Assembly (NCBI GenBank): GCA_919902765.1
Contig: CAKKRP010000095.1
Span: 1 to 59,402, forward strand
From: Gammaproteobacteria bacterium
GTDB taxonomy: Bacteria; Pseudomonadota; Gammaproteobacteria; S012-40
DNA length: 59,402 nucleotides
Reading direction: 5' to 3'
Part shown: positions 44,783-54,131 of the stretch, piece after piece
Layout: each line of letters starts with the position of its first letter
How positions within the stretch are numbered: the stretch's first letter is position 1
Translations under genes and position numbers: made by a program
The notes under the pieces: model-generated
The model's database searches: none
What the model was told of the DNA's origin: nothing
Seen by the model: the letters and a program-made list of their open reading frames with translations, nothing else

Positions 44783-45499
44783 ATGGCCGATGACATTGAA
44801 CAAGCGCTGATATATCGAGTCGCAAACGCGACGGTATATGATTATCCCTACCCGCATGTCTACATCCAAGATATTTTCCCTGTAGAGTACTACAAACAAT
44901 TGCTTGTCCATTTGCCTGGCGATGAACAATATGCGCGTATCACCGACACCGGGCGGGTGAAGGGCGAACGCTATGATGCGCGTTTGGTGATCGACCTTGC
45001 GGCATCGAAATTGGAACAACTATCGGTCCCGCAACGGGAATTTTGGCAAACCTGCGCGCGTTATTTATTGAACGGACCTTTTCTAGCGGGCGTGATGAGT
45101 CGTTTTAAACGTCCGATAGAAGACCGCTTTCGCTCACCAGCGGGCGCTAGAATTTCGCTGGAGTCTCAGTTGTTGTTGACCCGCGATAAGACGAGTTATA
45201 ACATCGGGCCGCATACCGATGCGCCAAGCAAGTTGCTGACATTATTATTTTATTTGCCGCACGACCACAGTCAAATTCATTTGGGCACGTCGATATATGT
45301 AGCGAAAAATCCTGATTTTCGCTGTGCGGGAGGGCCGCACCATCCATTTTCAGAATTCAAAAAAGTGACAACCGCGCGTTTCGCCCCTAATACCGTATTT
45401 GGATTTTTACGCACCGATCAGTCGTTTCACGGTGTGGAGACGATCACGGATGCCGGCGTTTCGCGCAATCTGCTCATTTTTAATGTCAAGATCAAGTAG
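44783..45499 (+). CDS. 2-oxoglutarate/Fe(II)-dependent oxygenase
   Basis: This 238-residue double-stranded beta-helix oxygenase has the iron triad HTD (H144, D146) and distal H216 (SFHGVE), with R228 (SRNL) positioned to bind 2-oxoglutarate. The N-terminus YPYPHVYIQDIFPVEYY resembles proteins annotated as 2OG-Fe(II) oxygenases of the prolyl/aspartyl hydroxylase type. It would hydroxylate a small molecule or a side chain. It lies between polA and a convergent TPR gene whose end overlaps its own by 8 bp. The acyl-ligase fusion gene follows, which makes a role in modifying an acyl product possible but unproven. Confidence 0.82.
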   Translation: MADDIEQALIYRVANATVYDYPYPHVYIQDIFPVEYYKQLLVHLPGDEQYARITDTGRVKGERYDARLVIDLAASKLEQLSVPQREFWQTCARYLLNGPFLAGVMSRFKRPIEDRFRSPAGARISLESQLLLTRDKTSYNIGPHTDAPSKLLTLLFYLPHDHSQIHLGTSIYVAKNPDFRCAGGPHHPFSEFKKVTTARFAPNTVFGFLRTDQSFHGVETITDAGVSRNLLIFNVKIK

Positions 45500-46079
45500 G
45501 TTTGGTGGTTTGCGCAATACATGCGCCAATGGCCGCGTAGGCGAGATTGAGTTGCGCGATGCCGTTTTGCGGGGCGCGCTGTAAGGCTTGTCGATAACTG
45601 CTTATCGCCGATGAAAATTCACCGCGTTGAAATTGTACATGGCCTAGGCCTAGCCATGAGGCTACCAAGTGCGGCGCGTCGCGCGTTAGCGCCGCATAAT
45701 GACCGAGCGCCGCGTCATATTTCCCTATTTTAAATAAAACCTGCGCGAATTTCTCGCGCGTTTCAGGATTGCCGGGTTCCAGATTATGCGCCGATTGTAA
45801 GTGAATTAATGCGTTTTCCAGATCGCCGCATTGATCGTAGGCGACGCCTATATTGATTTCTAACGCGGCATTTTGCGGCGCAAATTTTAGCGCCGCGTTA
45901 AGTGTCTCGATGGCCTGCGCATGTCTTCCGCCCCGCAGGTAGCAGGCGCCCAGAATATTCAATACCGCCACATCGGAGGGATATCGGCGATAGGCCTCTG
46001 CGGCGTGTTTAATGGCATCCTCGATGCGGCCCGAATTCAATGCCGTCAACGCGAGTTCTAACGCCTGTGGTGTATCCAC
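45492..46079 (-). CDS. TPR-repeat protein
   Basis: This 195-residue protein is made almost wholly of about five tetratricopeptide repeats (for example NILGACYLRGGRHAQAIETL, and INIGVAYDQCGDLENALIHL). It has no signal peptide or membrane segment. TPR proteins scaffold other proteins. Its 3' end overlaps the convergent 2OG oxygenase by 8 bp, and it diverges from the acyl-ligase gene across 42 bp, so the three genes are physically interlocked. TPR segments are often paired or fused with 2OG oxygenases (as in prolyl and aspartyl hydroxylase families), which supports a functional link as inference. Confidence 0.88.
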   Translation of the reverse strand: MDTPQALELALTALNSGRIEDAIKHAAEAYRRYPSDVAVLNILGACYLRGGRHAQAIETLNAALKFAPQNAALEINIGVAYDQCGDLENALIHLQSAHNLEPGNPETREKFAQVLFKIGKYDAALGHYAALTRDAPHLVASWLGLGHVQFQRGEFSSAISSYRQALQRAPQNGIAQLNLAYAAIGACIAQTTKPT

Positions 46080-46121
46080 GGTTATTCCCTTTTACATGTT
46101 GGCCATAGATATGCAAGCACT

Positions 46122-49091
46122 ATGCAGAGTGTAGACAACCCACAGCCCATTATGCCCGAACTAGACACCCTCCACGCGCGCATTGCCGGCAATTTAGGTC
46201 GCTTAGGCGAGCAACCCTTTTTGACCCTGGTGCATGAGGGCCGGGAAGACCGGCACCTGACTTACCGTGAGTTATGGTGTGCGCAGCAGGGCTGGGTGGC
46301 ACGCTACCAGGCCGCTAAAATACCCCCGCGCAGCACTATAATTTTAGTATTGCCACATAGCGAGGCGCTCTACGCGGCCTTAGGTGGGGCGCTGTTGGGA
46401 GCCTATATCCCCGCAGTATTTAACATTCCATCACCTAAATTGACGGAAGATATTTATTTAAAAAATATCTCTACCTTGATTGCGCAAAGTAATGCCACGT
46501 TGATCGTGACCTACACCGGCTTTGCAGAGAAATTACGTAACCATCTATATGCACATAACATACAAATACCGGTCATAAACAATGTGCCGGTTCCAGGGGA
46601 GCCGACGGGCGCGGATTTACAGCGTGTAACGCCGGATGATATCGCATTTTTACAATATTCTTCCGGTACCACGGGTCTGAAAAAAGGGGTGGCGGTGAGT
46701 CATCGCGCGTTATTGTGGCAGGTCGATGGTTATGCGCGCGCCGTGGATTTGCAGCGCGACGATGTCATTGCGAGTTGGCTGCCGCTTTATCATGATATGG
46801 GTTTGGTCGCGTGTTGGTTTTTATCATGGTTGACAGGCGTGCGGTTGATCGCGATGTCGCCATTCGAGTGGGTGCGACGACCGGTGTTGTTACTGGAAAA
46901 AATCAGTGCCTATCGGGCAACCCTATGTTGGCAACCGAATTTCGCCTATAACCATCTCGCCGCGTATATTGACCGCAATGGTTGCGCAGGCTGGGATTTA
47001 AGTCCGATGCGCATGTTTATCAATTGCTCGGAACCGGTAAGCGCGGCAAGTCATGTCAAATTTTTACACGCGTTGGCTCCCACAGGAGTCTCTGCATCCA
47101 AGCTGGCCACTTGTTACGCCATGGCGGAAAATACCTTTGCGATTACCGCAAGCCGGCCGGGGGTCCAGGTGACGGTGGAGCGCGTAGACGCGCACGAATT
47201 TACTACAGAACAACGCGCAAAACCGATATCGGAAGTATCGTCTTACAAGGAATTTGTCAGTTCCGGATCGCCCTTGCCGGGGGTTGAAATTATGATTATT
47301 GATGCAGCGGGAGGTGATCTGGGCGAACGTAGGGTCGGAGAACTGGTGGTGTATTCGCCTAGCCTATTCCAGGCATATTTTAATAACGCGGAAGAAACAG
47401 CGAGAGCTATTCATGGGAAATTTTTCCATACCGGCGATTTGGCCTATCGCGCGAATGGCGAATATTTTATCGTAGGCAGGAAAAAAGATGTCATCATCGT
47501 CGCCGGAAAAAATATTCATCCACACGACATAGAGCACGAAATAAATAATATCAGCGGTGTCATCCCCGGTCGTGGAGTGGCGTTCGGGATTGTGGATGAG
47601 ATCAGCGGCACGGAAAAAATTGTTATTATAGTCGAGACCCACGCGACCGCCGTGGATGAATGTGCGGTCTTGCAGCGCTCAGTATATAACTGTGTACATG
47701 CGCATACTGAGGTCGTCCCTGCCGATGTGCAAGTAGTCGCTCATCAATGGTTGATAAAATCCAGTTCCGGGAAAATATCGCGGGCGTTGACACGCGAAAA
47801 ATATGTATCTTTGCGGGAAAATATCGTTGAATCGGACGCACCTCCGATTCTGCAAAGCGCGTGCATACGCGACATCGGAACGCGTGTGCGAGAGACCCTA
47901 AAAAAAACCCTGTCGGGTCCGGCATTTTCGATGGTGCAACACGACGATAGTCCGTTGTTGACCGGCGGTCTATTGGATTCGTTGTCATTTGCAGGGCTAT
48001 TGGCGGCATTAGAGCGGGAATTTAAATTGCATTTTCCAACTGATATTACCCGCGATATAGATCAATTCGACAGTATTTTTAAATTGACTGCGTTGATAAC
48101 GAAAATATCGGCTATGCCTCTTTCAAACGACGCGCCACCCACGGATTGGTACGCCCACGTCGCGCAGCAATTTATCGCCGGCGAAGACCGGCGTAAATAT
48201 CAAATTGCGCCGCAACTCGCGGATGCCGATCGTTTGCCCGCGCAGCCGGATCCGGTTCTGGGAATGATTAGCGCAGCAAATTATCGTTCAAAGACGTTAA
48301 ATACCGATGCGCGCGGTTTTCGTTGCACCATACGCAACGCGCAAGCGCTGACCTTGGAAGAATTCGGTCGGTGCGCGACGCGTCGTGGTGTAGTGTTGGG
48401 AAATAGTGTCGCCTATGGCATAGGCGTCAGTGGAGATCAATATACGCTGGCGAGTCAGCTCAACGCGCACACACCGGATATCTGTTGGTACAACTTGGCG
48501 ATACGACGCTCGACGTTGGCGCAAGAAGTAGAAGCGCTGCGTCGTAATAGCCAACGGCCTATGGACTATGTGATTTGGTTTTCGGGGGTCAATAACCTGA
48601 ATTTTTTTTTGGCCGGCTTGGCGAGTCACCTGCTTACACGCACGACTGGGAAAATATCCTTAGATGAGGCGGATTGGGCCAGTAAATATGTGCGTTTTAA
48701 ACAAGGGGTGCAGGCTGAATTGACTTCGTTGGCACGTATACTGCCGGGAAATGGTGTGAGCGTTATGTTTTGCTTACAGCCGTTGTGGACATGGGCGCGA
48801 AAGCCGCTGACTTGGCAAGAATCGGCGCTTTTTTCTATTTTTGATGCCAGTGTGGATAAGCCATTGCGGCGGCCGTTAGGTGCGTTAATCGGGCCTCTAT
48901 ATCAGGACTATGCGCAATGTGTCGCCGCAGCTTGCCGCCAGGCGGGTTATCGCTTATTGGACTTTAATCGCCATCCCGAATTTAATATAAGAGGGATGTG
49001 GACCTATATTGATAGGCTGCATCTCACCGATTTTGCGCATGCCCAAGTGGCCGCCATCCTGGAAAAACATTACATAAAAAATCGTTTATAA
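46122..49091 (+). CDS. Acyl-AMP ligase / acyl carrier / SGNH hydrolase fusion protein
   Basis: This 989-residue protein contains three parts. Residues 1-570 are an adenylate-forming domain: AMP loop YSSGTTGLKKG (179-189), FHTGDL (435-440), GRKKD (452-456) and C-terminal lysine K551 in SSSGKISR. The layout fits fatty acyl-AMP ligases that load an acyl group on a carrier. Residues 590-665 form a carrier-like domain with GGLLDSLSF (S620 as phosphopantetheine site). Residues 755-985 resemble SGNH hydrolases: GNSVAYG (nucleophile S762), a GVNNLN block III, and DRLHLT near the end giving the Asp-His pair. I infer activation, carriage and release or transfer of an acyl chain by one polypeptide; product unknown. 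Confidence 0.82.
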   Translation: MQSVDNPQPIMPELDTLHARIAGNLGRLGEQPFLTLVHEGREDRHLTYRELWCAQQGWVARYQAAKIPPRSTIILVLPHSEALYAALGGALLGAYIPAVFNIPSPKLTEDIYLKNISTLIAQSNATLIVTYTGFAEKLRNHLYAHNIQIPVINNVPVPGEPTGADLQRVTPDDIAFLQYSSGTTGLKKGVAVSHRALLWQVDGYARAVDLQRDDVIASWLPLYHDMGLVACWFLSWLTGVRLIAMSPFEWVRRPVLLLEKISAYRATLCWQPNFAYNHLAAYIDRNGCAGWDLSPMRMFINCSEPVSAASHVKFLHALAPTGVSASKLATCYAMAENTFAITASRPGVQVTVERVDAHEFTTEQRAKPISEVSSYKEFVSSGSPLPGVEIMIIDAAGGDLGERRVGELVVYSPSLFQAYFNNAEETARAIHGKFFHTGDLAYRANGEYFIVGRKKDVIIVAGKNIHPHDIEHEINNISGVIPGRGVAFGIVDEISGTEKIVIIVETHATAVDECAVLQRSVYNCVHAHTEVVPADVQVVAHQWLIKSSSGKISRALTREKYVSLRENIVESDAPPILQSACIRDIGTRVRETLKKTLSGPAFSMVQHDDSPLLTGGLLDSLSFAGLLAALEREFKLHFPTDITRDIDQFDSIFKLTALITKISAMPLSNDAPPTDWYAHVAQQFIAGEDRRKYQIAPQLADADRLPAQPDPVLGMISAANYRSKTLNTDARGFRCTIRNAQALTLEEFGRCATRRGVVLGNSVAYGIGVSGDQYTLASQLNAHTPDICWYNLAIRRSTLAQEVEALRRNSQRPMDYVIWFSGVNNLNFFLAGLASHLLTRTTGKISLDEADWASKYVRFKQGVQAELTSLARILPGNGVSVMFCLQPLWTWARKPLTWQESALFSIFDASVDKPLRRPLGALIGPLYQDYAQCVAAACRQAGYRLLDFNRHPEFNIRGMWTYIDRLHLTDFAHAQVAAILEKHYIKNRL

Positions 49092-49152
49092 AATTCATCT
49101 ATCACCGCTATCCGATTAGGATTATGCTTAAATTTAATTCAGAGATAAACGC

Positions 49153-51390
49153 ATGTTGATCAAGAGAAAACTGCAACTGACCGGTCTTTCCGTTGTCGTG
49201 ATAATTGTAATAGGCATCGCGGTGCAATATACCACGCTTAACTCCGTCGTCGAATTAAGCGAGGAAGCTGAGTTGTTATCGGAAATCGAAATTAACATGG
49301 ATAAATTGATACGCCATGAAAGGGATTTTTTGGCGCACAAAGACCCTGCCAATATTGCAAGTTTTAATAAGACGCTGGCGGCGATGTTGGCGAATCTCGG
49401 TATCTTAAAGGAAAAATATTTCGATTCTACAGCGGAAATGCGCCATATTATAGGCGCAGAGGGGGCGCTCAATGAGTATAAGAAAATATTCGAGGAAGTC
49501 GTCGCGCTCCAAAAACGCATAGGTTTAGGGCCTGGGGATGGGCTCTACGGCCAGCTCCGCGCCGCCGAGCATAAGGCCGAGGTGTTGATCGTCGCACAAA
49601 AAAGCGACGTCATGTTGAGTCGTATGCTGATGTTACAGAGGCATGAAGAAGAGTATATGCGGCGCAGGGACGAGGCCTATGTTAAACAGTATGAGACCGA
49701 ATTTAAAGAATTTATGCAGGTTTTGGCGACACGTTCATGGCCAACCGAAACACGTAAACAAGTCGCGGACTTGACGGCTGAATATCGTCAACATTTCATG
49801 GATTTGATTGCAAGCGAGCGAATCAAAGGGGCCAAGCTGGAAGAAGGTAAGACCGGCCAGTCACGGTCCGCCATTCAAGACATAGAAAGCGTGTTGGATG
49901 AAATGAATAAAGCGTTACAGATGAGAACGGACAAGCGCGTAAAGATTGCCGAAATATCACAAATCGCGATGGCTGTGGCGATGCTGGTATTCGTAATGTC
50001 CGCGCTATTTATCGTTTATAAACGACTTGTGGGATCTTTGGATCGCTTGTTGAATGGCATGGCGAACGCGGCGAAAAACAAAGATCTATCTATACGTATT
50101 GATATATTAGGGGTAGATGAATTTGCGCAGACGGCCCACGCATTTAATCAGATGTCCTCTGAATATGACGCTATTATGCGGCGTCTGTCGCAATCCTCGC
50201 TGGGCTTGAGCACCACTGCGAGCGAGTTGAATGCGATTACGGAACGCACCAATCAAGGCGTCAATCGGCAATATCAAGAAAGCGATCAAGTGGCGACCGC
50301 CATGAACGAAATGGCGGCGACCGTGCAAGAGGTCGCGCGCAATGCCGCAGAGGCTGCGAAGGCATCGGGTAGCGCGTCGGAATATGCGATGCAAGGTAAA
50401 GATGTCGTGACGCGGGCGGGCAACGGTTTGCGCGCGCTGGCCGACGAGGTGACGAATACCGCCAAGGCGATTTCACAATTGGAAAAGGAAAGCGATAACA
50501 TCGGCACCGTCTTGAGTGTCATACAAAGCATCGCCGAACAAACTAACCTATTGGCCTTAAACGCCGCGATTGAGGCCGCGCGCGCCGGCGAGTCCGGGCG
50601 CGGCTTCGCGGTCGTCGCCGATGAAGTGCGTACGCTTGCGCAGCGCAGCAAAGTGTCTACCGAGGAGATTAAGGCGATTATCGAGCGTTTGCAAACCGTT
50701 GCGCGTACTGCGGTACAAGCGATGGATGCAGGGCTAAAACAAAGTTCTATTGCGGTTGAGCAGGCGGACGCTGCGGGCGCGACCTTGGAACAAATCGCCA
50801 ATGCGGTATTGCAAATTAACGATATGAATTCGCAAATCGCCACTGCGGCCGAGGAACAATATGCGGTGGCGGAAACCGTCAATGCGAGCGTGACGACCAT
50901 CGCGAGTATATCCGATGAAACCGCGCAATTGGCGAAAAAAACCCTCGAAACCGGTAATCACCTTGCAACCCTGGCGATGGAGTTGCACCAGGCGATAGGC
51001 GTATTCAAGCTGGGTTCTCATTTGGATCTCTCTAAGGCCAAGAGTGCGCATCTGGCATGGAAGGCGAAATTGCGCTCGTTCTTGGATGGGCAGCAGACGC
51101 TGAGCCTGGAAGAAGCGGTGTCGCATAAGCATTGTGTGCTGGGTAAATGGTATTACAGCGACGGGTTGCAAAAATTCGGGCATATCCAGGCGATGCAAGA
51201 GGTCGAGCATCCCCATGCAGAGATGCACGGATTGATTAAAAATATCATTGAACTGAAACAAAAAGGCGATCACGCAGCGGCCGAAAAAATTTACGCGCAG
51301 GTGGCTCCATTATCTGAACGGATTGTGGCCTTGTTGTCGGATGTCGAACAGGCCGCCAATGCGGCTCCAAAGCTAGCGGCGAATTCCTGA
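49153..51390 (+). CDS. Methyl-accepting chemotaxis protein with C-terminal CZB zinc-binding domain
   Basis: This is a 745-residue chemoreceptor. TM1 lies at about residues 8-28, followed by a long helical periplasmic sensor (about 30-265, HBM-like helical bundle by appearance) and TM2 (about 272-292). A HAMP linker follows. The cytoplasmic signalling tip reads [19 protein letters not shown] (about 461-479), which contacts CheA/CheW. The C-terminal 100 residues form a CZB domain with HLAW, HxxCxLGKWYY (about 657-667) and EHPHAEMH, supplying the His3-Cys zinc site. CZB domains sense zinc or oxidants such as hypochlorous acid. No che genes are adjacent. The ribosome site (AGAGAT) is moderate. 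Confidence 0.93.
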   Translation: MLIKRKLQLTGLSVVVIIVIGIAVQYTTLNSVVELSEEAELLSEIEINMDKLIRHERDFLAHKDPANIASFNKTLAAMLANLGILKEKYFDSTAEMRHIIGAEGALNEYKKIFEEVVALQKRIGLGPGDGLYGQLRAAEHKAEVLIVAQKSDVMLSRMLMLQRHEEEYMRRRDEAYVKQYETEFKEFMQVLATRSWPTETRKQVADLTAEYRQHFMDLIASERIKGAKLEEGKTGQSRSAIQDIESVLDEMNKALQMRTDKRVKIAEISQIAMAVAMLVFVMSALFIVYKRLVGSLDRLLNGMANAAKNKDLSIRIDILGVDEFAQTAHAFNQMSSEYDAIMRRLSQSSLGLSTTASELNAITERTNQGVNRQYQESDQVATAMNEMAATVQEVARNAAEAAKASGSASEYAMQGKDVVTRAGNGLRALADEVTNTAKAISQLEKESDNIGTVLSVIQSIAEQTNLLALNAAIEAARAGESGRGFAVVADEVRTLAQRSKVSTEEIKAIIERLQTVARTAVQAMDAGLKQSSIAVEQADAAGATLEQIANAVLQINDMNSQIATAAEEQYAVAETVNASVTTIASISDETAQLAKKTLETGNHLATLAMELHQAIGVFKLGSHLDLSKAKSAHLAWKAKLRSFLDGQQTLSLEEAVSHKHCVLGKWYYSDGLQKFGHIQAMQEVEHPHAEMHGLIKNIIELKQKGDHAAAEKIYAQVAPLSERIVALLSDVEQAANAAPKLAANS

Positions 51391-51400
51391 GCAGGATACA

Positions 51401-51434
51401 AAAAAATTCAGGGGCGGGTTAGTGCCCACCCCTG
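51401..51434 (-). terminator. Minus-strand intrinsic terminator between the chemoreceptor gene and fbp
   Basis: On the minus strand the stem CAGGGG-T-GGG with CCC-G-CCCCTG (one internal mismatch) is followed by GAA and seven T. It faces opposite to both flanking genes. Confidence 0.6.
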
Positions 51435-51599
51435 GAGGGTGTAATCAATGGTGTTGATACCGAGGAATTGCCTGGCATATAAAAGTCGCGCAAGAGGTGT
51501 GATTACTATTGCGGCCTTAGGGTGTATGCCAATCCGTTGGCGAGCCCGGTCTACCTGCATGTAGAATACAAGAAAAAACCTCGGAAAATAGGCCATTAG

Positions 51600-51608
51600 T
51601 GGTAGAAT
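51600..51608 (+). promoter_or_regulatory. Extended -10 promoter of fbp
   Basis: TG-G-TAGAAT is an extended -10 element. Transcription would start near 51615, about 53 nt before the fbp start. Confidence 0.45.
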
Positions 51609-51618
51609 AGCCGCCCCT

Positions 51619-51632
51619 GCCGACGCGTCGGC
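51619..51632. promoter_or_regulatory. 14-bp perfect palindrome in the fbp leader
   Basis: GCCGACGCGTCGGC lies a few bases downstream of the predicted fbp transcription start. This position suits an operator or a short leader hairpin. It could also occur by chance. Confidence 0.35.
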
Positions 51633-51667
51633 GTGCGGTATTGAGTTTCATATTGAGGATCTAGACA

Positions 51668-52669
51668 ATGCAAATTGGCGTTACCCTGCAACAATATCTG
51701 CTCATAGAGCAAAAGAAAAATTCCAAGGTAGACAACGACTTAATCGGTTTGTTCGGCGATATCACGGTCGCTTGCAAGAACATTTCGAACGCGGTGCGCC
51801 ATGGCGCTTTATATGGCGTATTGGGCAGCGCGGGCAGTGAAAACGTGCAAGGCGAGACCCAAAAGAAGCTGGATGTGATGTCCAACGACGTGTTTATCCA
51901 TTCCACTGAGCGCAACGGCTATTTGGGCGCGATGGCGTCCGAGGAAATGGATGATATTTATCATATCCCCGATCAATTCCCGCGCGGCAAGTATTTGCTC
52001 ACCTTTGACCCGTTGGATGGTTCGTCGAATATCGATGTCAACATTACGGTGGGATCGATTTTTTCCATTTTAAAAAATCCTAAGGGTACGGGTAAACCGG
52101 ACACCCAAGATTTTTTACAACCCGGTACGCAACAAATCGCAGCGGGCTTTTGTTTGTACGGCCCATCCACCATGATGGTGATGACGGTCGGGAACGGCAC
52201 GCAGGGCTTTACGTTAGATAGCGGTATAGGCGAATTCATTTGGACACATGAAGACATTGAAATTTCGCCCGACACCAAAGAGTTTTCAATTAACACCTCT
52301 AACCAGCGCTTTTGGGAAGATCCGGTCAAACGCTATATCCAAGAATGTAAAGACGGCAAAACCGGTCCGCGCGCCACAGATTTCAATATGCGCTGGGTCG
52401 CGTCGATGGTGGCCGAAGTTTATCGCATACTTAATCGCGGCGGCATTTTCTTGTATCCGCGCGACACCAAAGATCCTAGCAAAGCGGGCAAGCTGCGTTT
52501 GATGTATGAAGCGAACCCGATGTCGTTTATCGTCGAGCAAGCCGGCGGCGGCAGTACCACGGGATATGAACGTATCATGGAAATTAAACCCGAGGCCTTG
52601 CATCAACGCGTGGCGGTAATTTTGGGATCGAAAAACGAAGTGGATTTAGTGCGCCGGTATCACCAGTGA
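51668..52669 (+). CDS. fbp: Fructose-1,6-bisphosphatase class I
   Basis: This gluconeogenic (or Calvin-cycle) phosphatase hydrolyses fructose-1,6-bisphosphate to fructose-6-phosphate. At 333 residues it matches class I enzymes. The metal site [13 protein letters not shown] (about residues 112-124) and the C-terminal [10 protein letters not shown] (about 294-303) are complete. GAGGAT precedes the ATG by 5-6 bases. It is a single-gene unit with its own promoter and a strong terminator. No Calvin-cycle genes are in the window, so the pathway cannot be decided. Confidence 0.97.
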   Translation: MQIGVTLQQYLLIEQKKNSKVDNDLIGLFGDITVACKNISNAVRHGALYGVLGSAGSENVQGETQKKLDVMSNDVFIHSTERNGYLGAMASEEMDDIYHIPDQFPRGKYLLTFDPLDGSSNIDVNITVGSIFSILKNPKGTGKPDTQDFLQPGTQQIAAGFCLYGPSTMMVMTVGNGTQGFTLDSGIGEFIWTHEDIEISPDTKEFSINTSNQRFWEDPVKRYIQECKDGKTGPRATDFNMRWVASMVAEVYRILNRGGIFLYPRDTKDPSKAGKLRLMYEANPMSFIVEQAGGGSTTGYERIMEIKPEALHQRVAVILGSKNEVDLVRRYHQ

Positions 52670-52692
52670 TGTTTATATTTTATTGAAATACG

Positions 52693-52720
52693 AACCCGGC
52701 CGGGCGCCGGGTTTTTTTTT
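52693..52720 (+). terminator. Strong intrinsic terminator after fbp
   Basis: AACCCGGC pairs perfectly with GCCGGGTT across loop CGGGC and runs into nine T. Confidence 0.92.
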
Positions 52721-52754
52721 GTCCGAGATTTGATCTGATATCCCATGTTGGCGC

Positions 52755-52768
52755 TTGATAGGTGTCAA
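52755..52768 (+). promoter_or_regulatory. FNR/Anr-like site upstream of the nitrate operon
   Basis: TTGAT-AGGT-GTCAA matches the FNR consensus TTGAT-N4-ATCAA at nine of ten bases. It lies about 100 bp before the first narK start, between the fbp terminator and the nitrate genes. A separate TTGACA-18-TAGACT promoter-like pair (52817-52846) is nearer the gene. Confidence 0.5.
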
Positions 52769-52862
52769 TAGGGCACCGCTAATGCATAGGGAGTTGGTTG
52801 ATTACATGAAACATTTTTGACATCAGTCCCGTGAGAGGGCTAGACTGAATCCATCGAGGGAG

Positions 52863-54122
52863 TTGTACATGCAGGGTAAAAGAACCAAGCAATTTAGTGT
52901 GTTATTCGCCAGCACCTTTGCCTTCACCGTATGTTTCGCAGTGTGGATGATGTTCGCGGTGATCGGTATCCCCATTAAAAAAATACTTAATCTGAACGAA
53001 ACGGAATTTGGATTGTTGGCCGCCACGCCAGTATTGACCGGGTCGTTGATACGCTTGCCATTAGGCATGTGGACGGATAAATACGGTGGCCGCATTGTAT
53101 TTTTCCTGCTGATGCTTGCGACGATAGCCCCCATTTATCTCATCTCTTACGCAACGGAGTTTTGGCAATTTCTGGTCGCCGGATTGTTTGTAGGTATGGC
53201 CGGAGGTTCGTTTTCAGTAGGGATCGCCTATTGTGCGCGTTGGTTCCCTATGGAAAAACAAGGCCTCGCGATGGGTGTATTCGGTGCCGGTAATTCCGGC
53301 GCGGCGGTCACAAAATTCGTTGCGCCCGCAATCTTGGTGGCCTGGGGTTGGCAAATGGTGCCGCAAATCTACGCCGTCGCAATGTTGGTGACGGCGTTGG
53401 TGTTTTGGATGTTTACCTTCAGCGATCCCGCCCATAAAGTTCCGGCAACCGTGACGATAAAAGATCAGTTGGCGGTGTTGAAAGATTGGCGGGTGTGGAA
53501 ATATTGTCAGTATTATTCTATCGTGTTCGGCGGCTATGTCGCGCTATCGCTATGGATGGTGAAATATTATGTGACCGAATACGGATTCGATATCAAATCC
53601 GCCGCATTATTGGCCGCATGTTTTTCATTGCCGGGCGGCGTGTTGCGCGCCGTTGGCGGTTGGTTGGCGGATAAATGGGGTGCGCATACGGTAACGTGGT
53701 GGGTATTTTGGGTGTCATTATTATGCCTGTTTTTGCTTTCGTATCCACAAACCGATTTTACCGTGCATACTGTCAATGGCCCGCAGAGTTTTCACGTTGG
53801 ATTGAATCCGGTGGTATTTACGCTATTATTATTCGTAGTTGGCGTAAGCTGGGCGTTCGGCAAGGCATCCGTATTTAAATATATATCCGATGAATATCCG
53901 CATAATATCGGCGTGGTATCGGGTATCGTGGGTTTGGTAGGCGGCTTGGGTGGATTTGTATTGCCGATATTATTCGGCGTGTTAGTGGATCTGACCGGCG
54001 TGCGTTCTTCAGCGTTTATGGTGTTATTTGCGGTCATTTGGGCCTCATTGATGTGGATGTATTTTACAGAGGTTAAGCCGCTTTACCCAGCGAAGAAAGT
54101 ATTGTTGAAGCAAAAAACTTAG
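52863..54122 (+). CDS. narK: Nitrate/nitrite MFS transporter, NarK1 type
   Basis: This 419-residue, 12-helix major facilitator of the nitrate/nitrite porter family carries the family signatures GMAGGSFSVGIAYCARWFP in helix 5 and GVFGAGNSGAA following it. It belongs to the short NarK1-like type, which is thought to import nitrate with protons. It has a GAGGGA ribosome site. The next transporter starts 9 bp later and narG follows, so this is the first gene of a respiratory nitrate operon, consistent with the FNR-like site upstream. Paralogue numbering varies among organisms. Confidence 0.92.
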   Translation: MYMQGKRTKQFSVLFASTFAFTVCFAVWMMFAVIGIPIKKILNLNETEFGLLAATPVLTGSLIRLPLGMWTDKYGGRIVFFLLMLATIAPIYLISYATEFWQFLVAGLFVGMAGGSFSVGIAYCARWFPMEKQGLAMGVFGAGNSGAAVTKFVAPAILVAWGWQMVPQIYAVAMLVTALVFWMFTFSDPAHKVPATVTIKDQLAVLKDWRVWKYCQYYSIVFGGYVALSLWMVKYYVTEYGFDIKSAALLAACFSLPGGVLRAVGGWLADKWGAHTVTWWVFWVSLLCLFLLSYPQTDFTVHTVNGPQSFHVGLNPVVFTLLLFVVGVSWAFGKASVFKYISDEYPHNIGVVSGIVGLVGGLGGFVLPILFGVLVDLTGVRSSAFMVLFAVIWASLMWMYFTEVKPLYPAKKVLLKQKT

Positions 54123-54131
54123 GAGATTGTA

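Noticed and set aside
49088-49125. Sigma28-type flagellar promoter upstream of the chemoreceptor gene
   Set aside because: TAAA and TCCGATTA are present but separated by 18 rather than about 15 bases, and the -10 match is imperfect.
51408-51596. 62-codon minus-strand ORF as a protein gene
   Set aside because: It has no ribosome site and no recognisable features, and its stop lies inside the terminator. Treated as a possible RNA instead.
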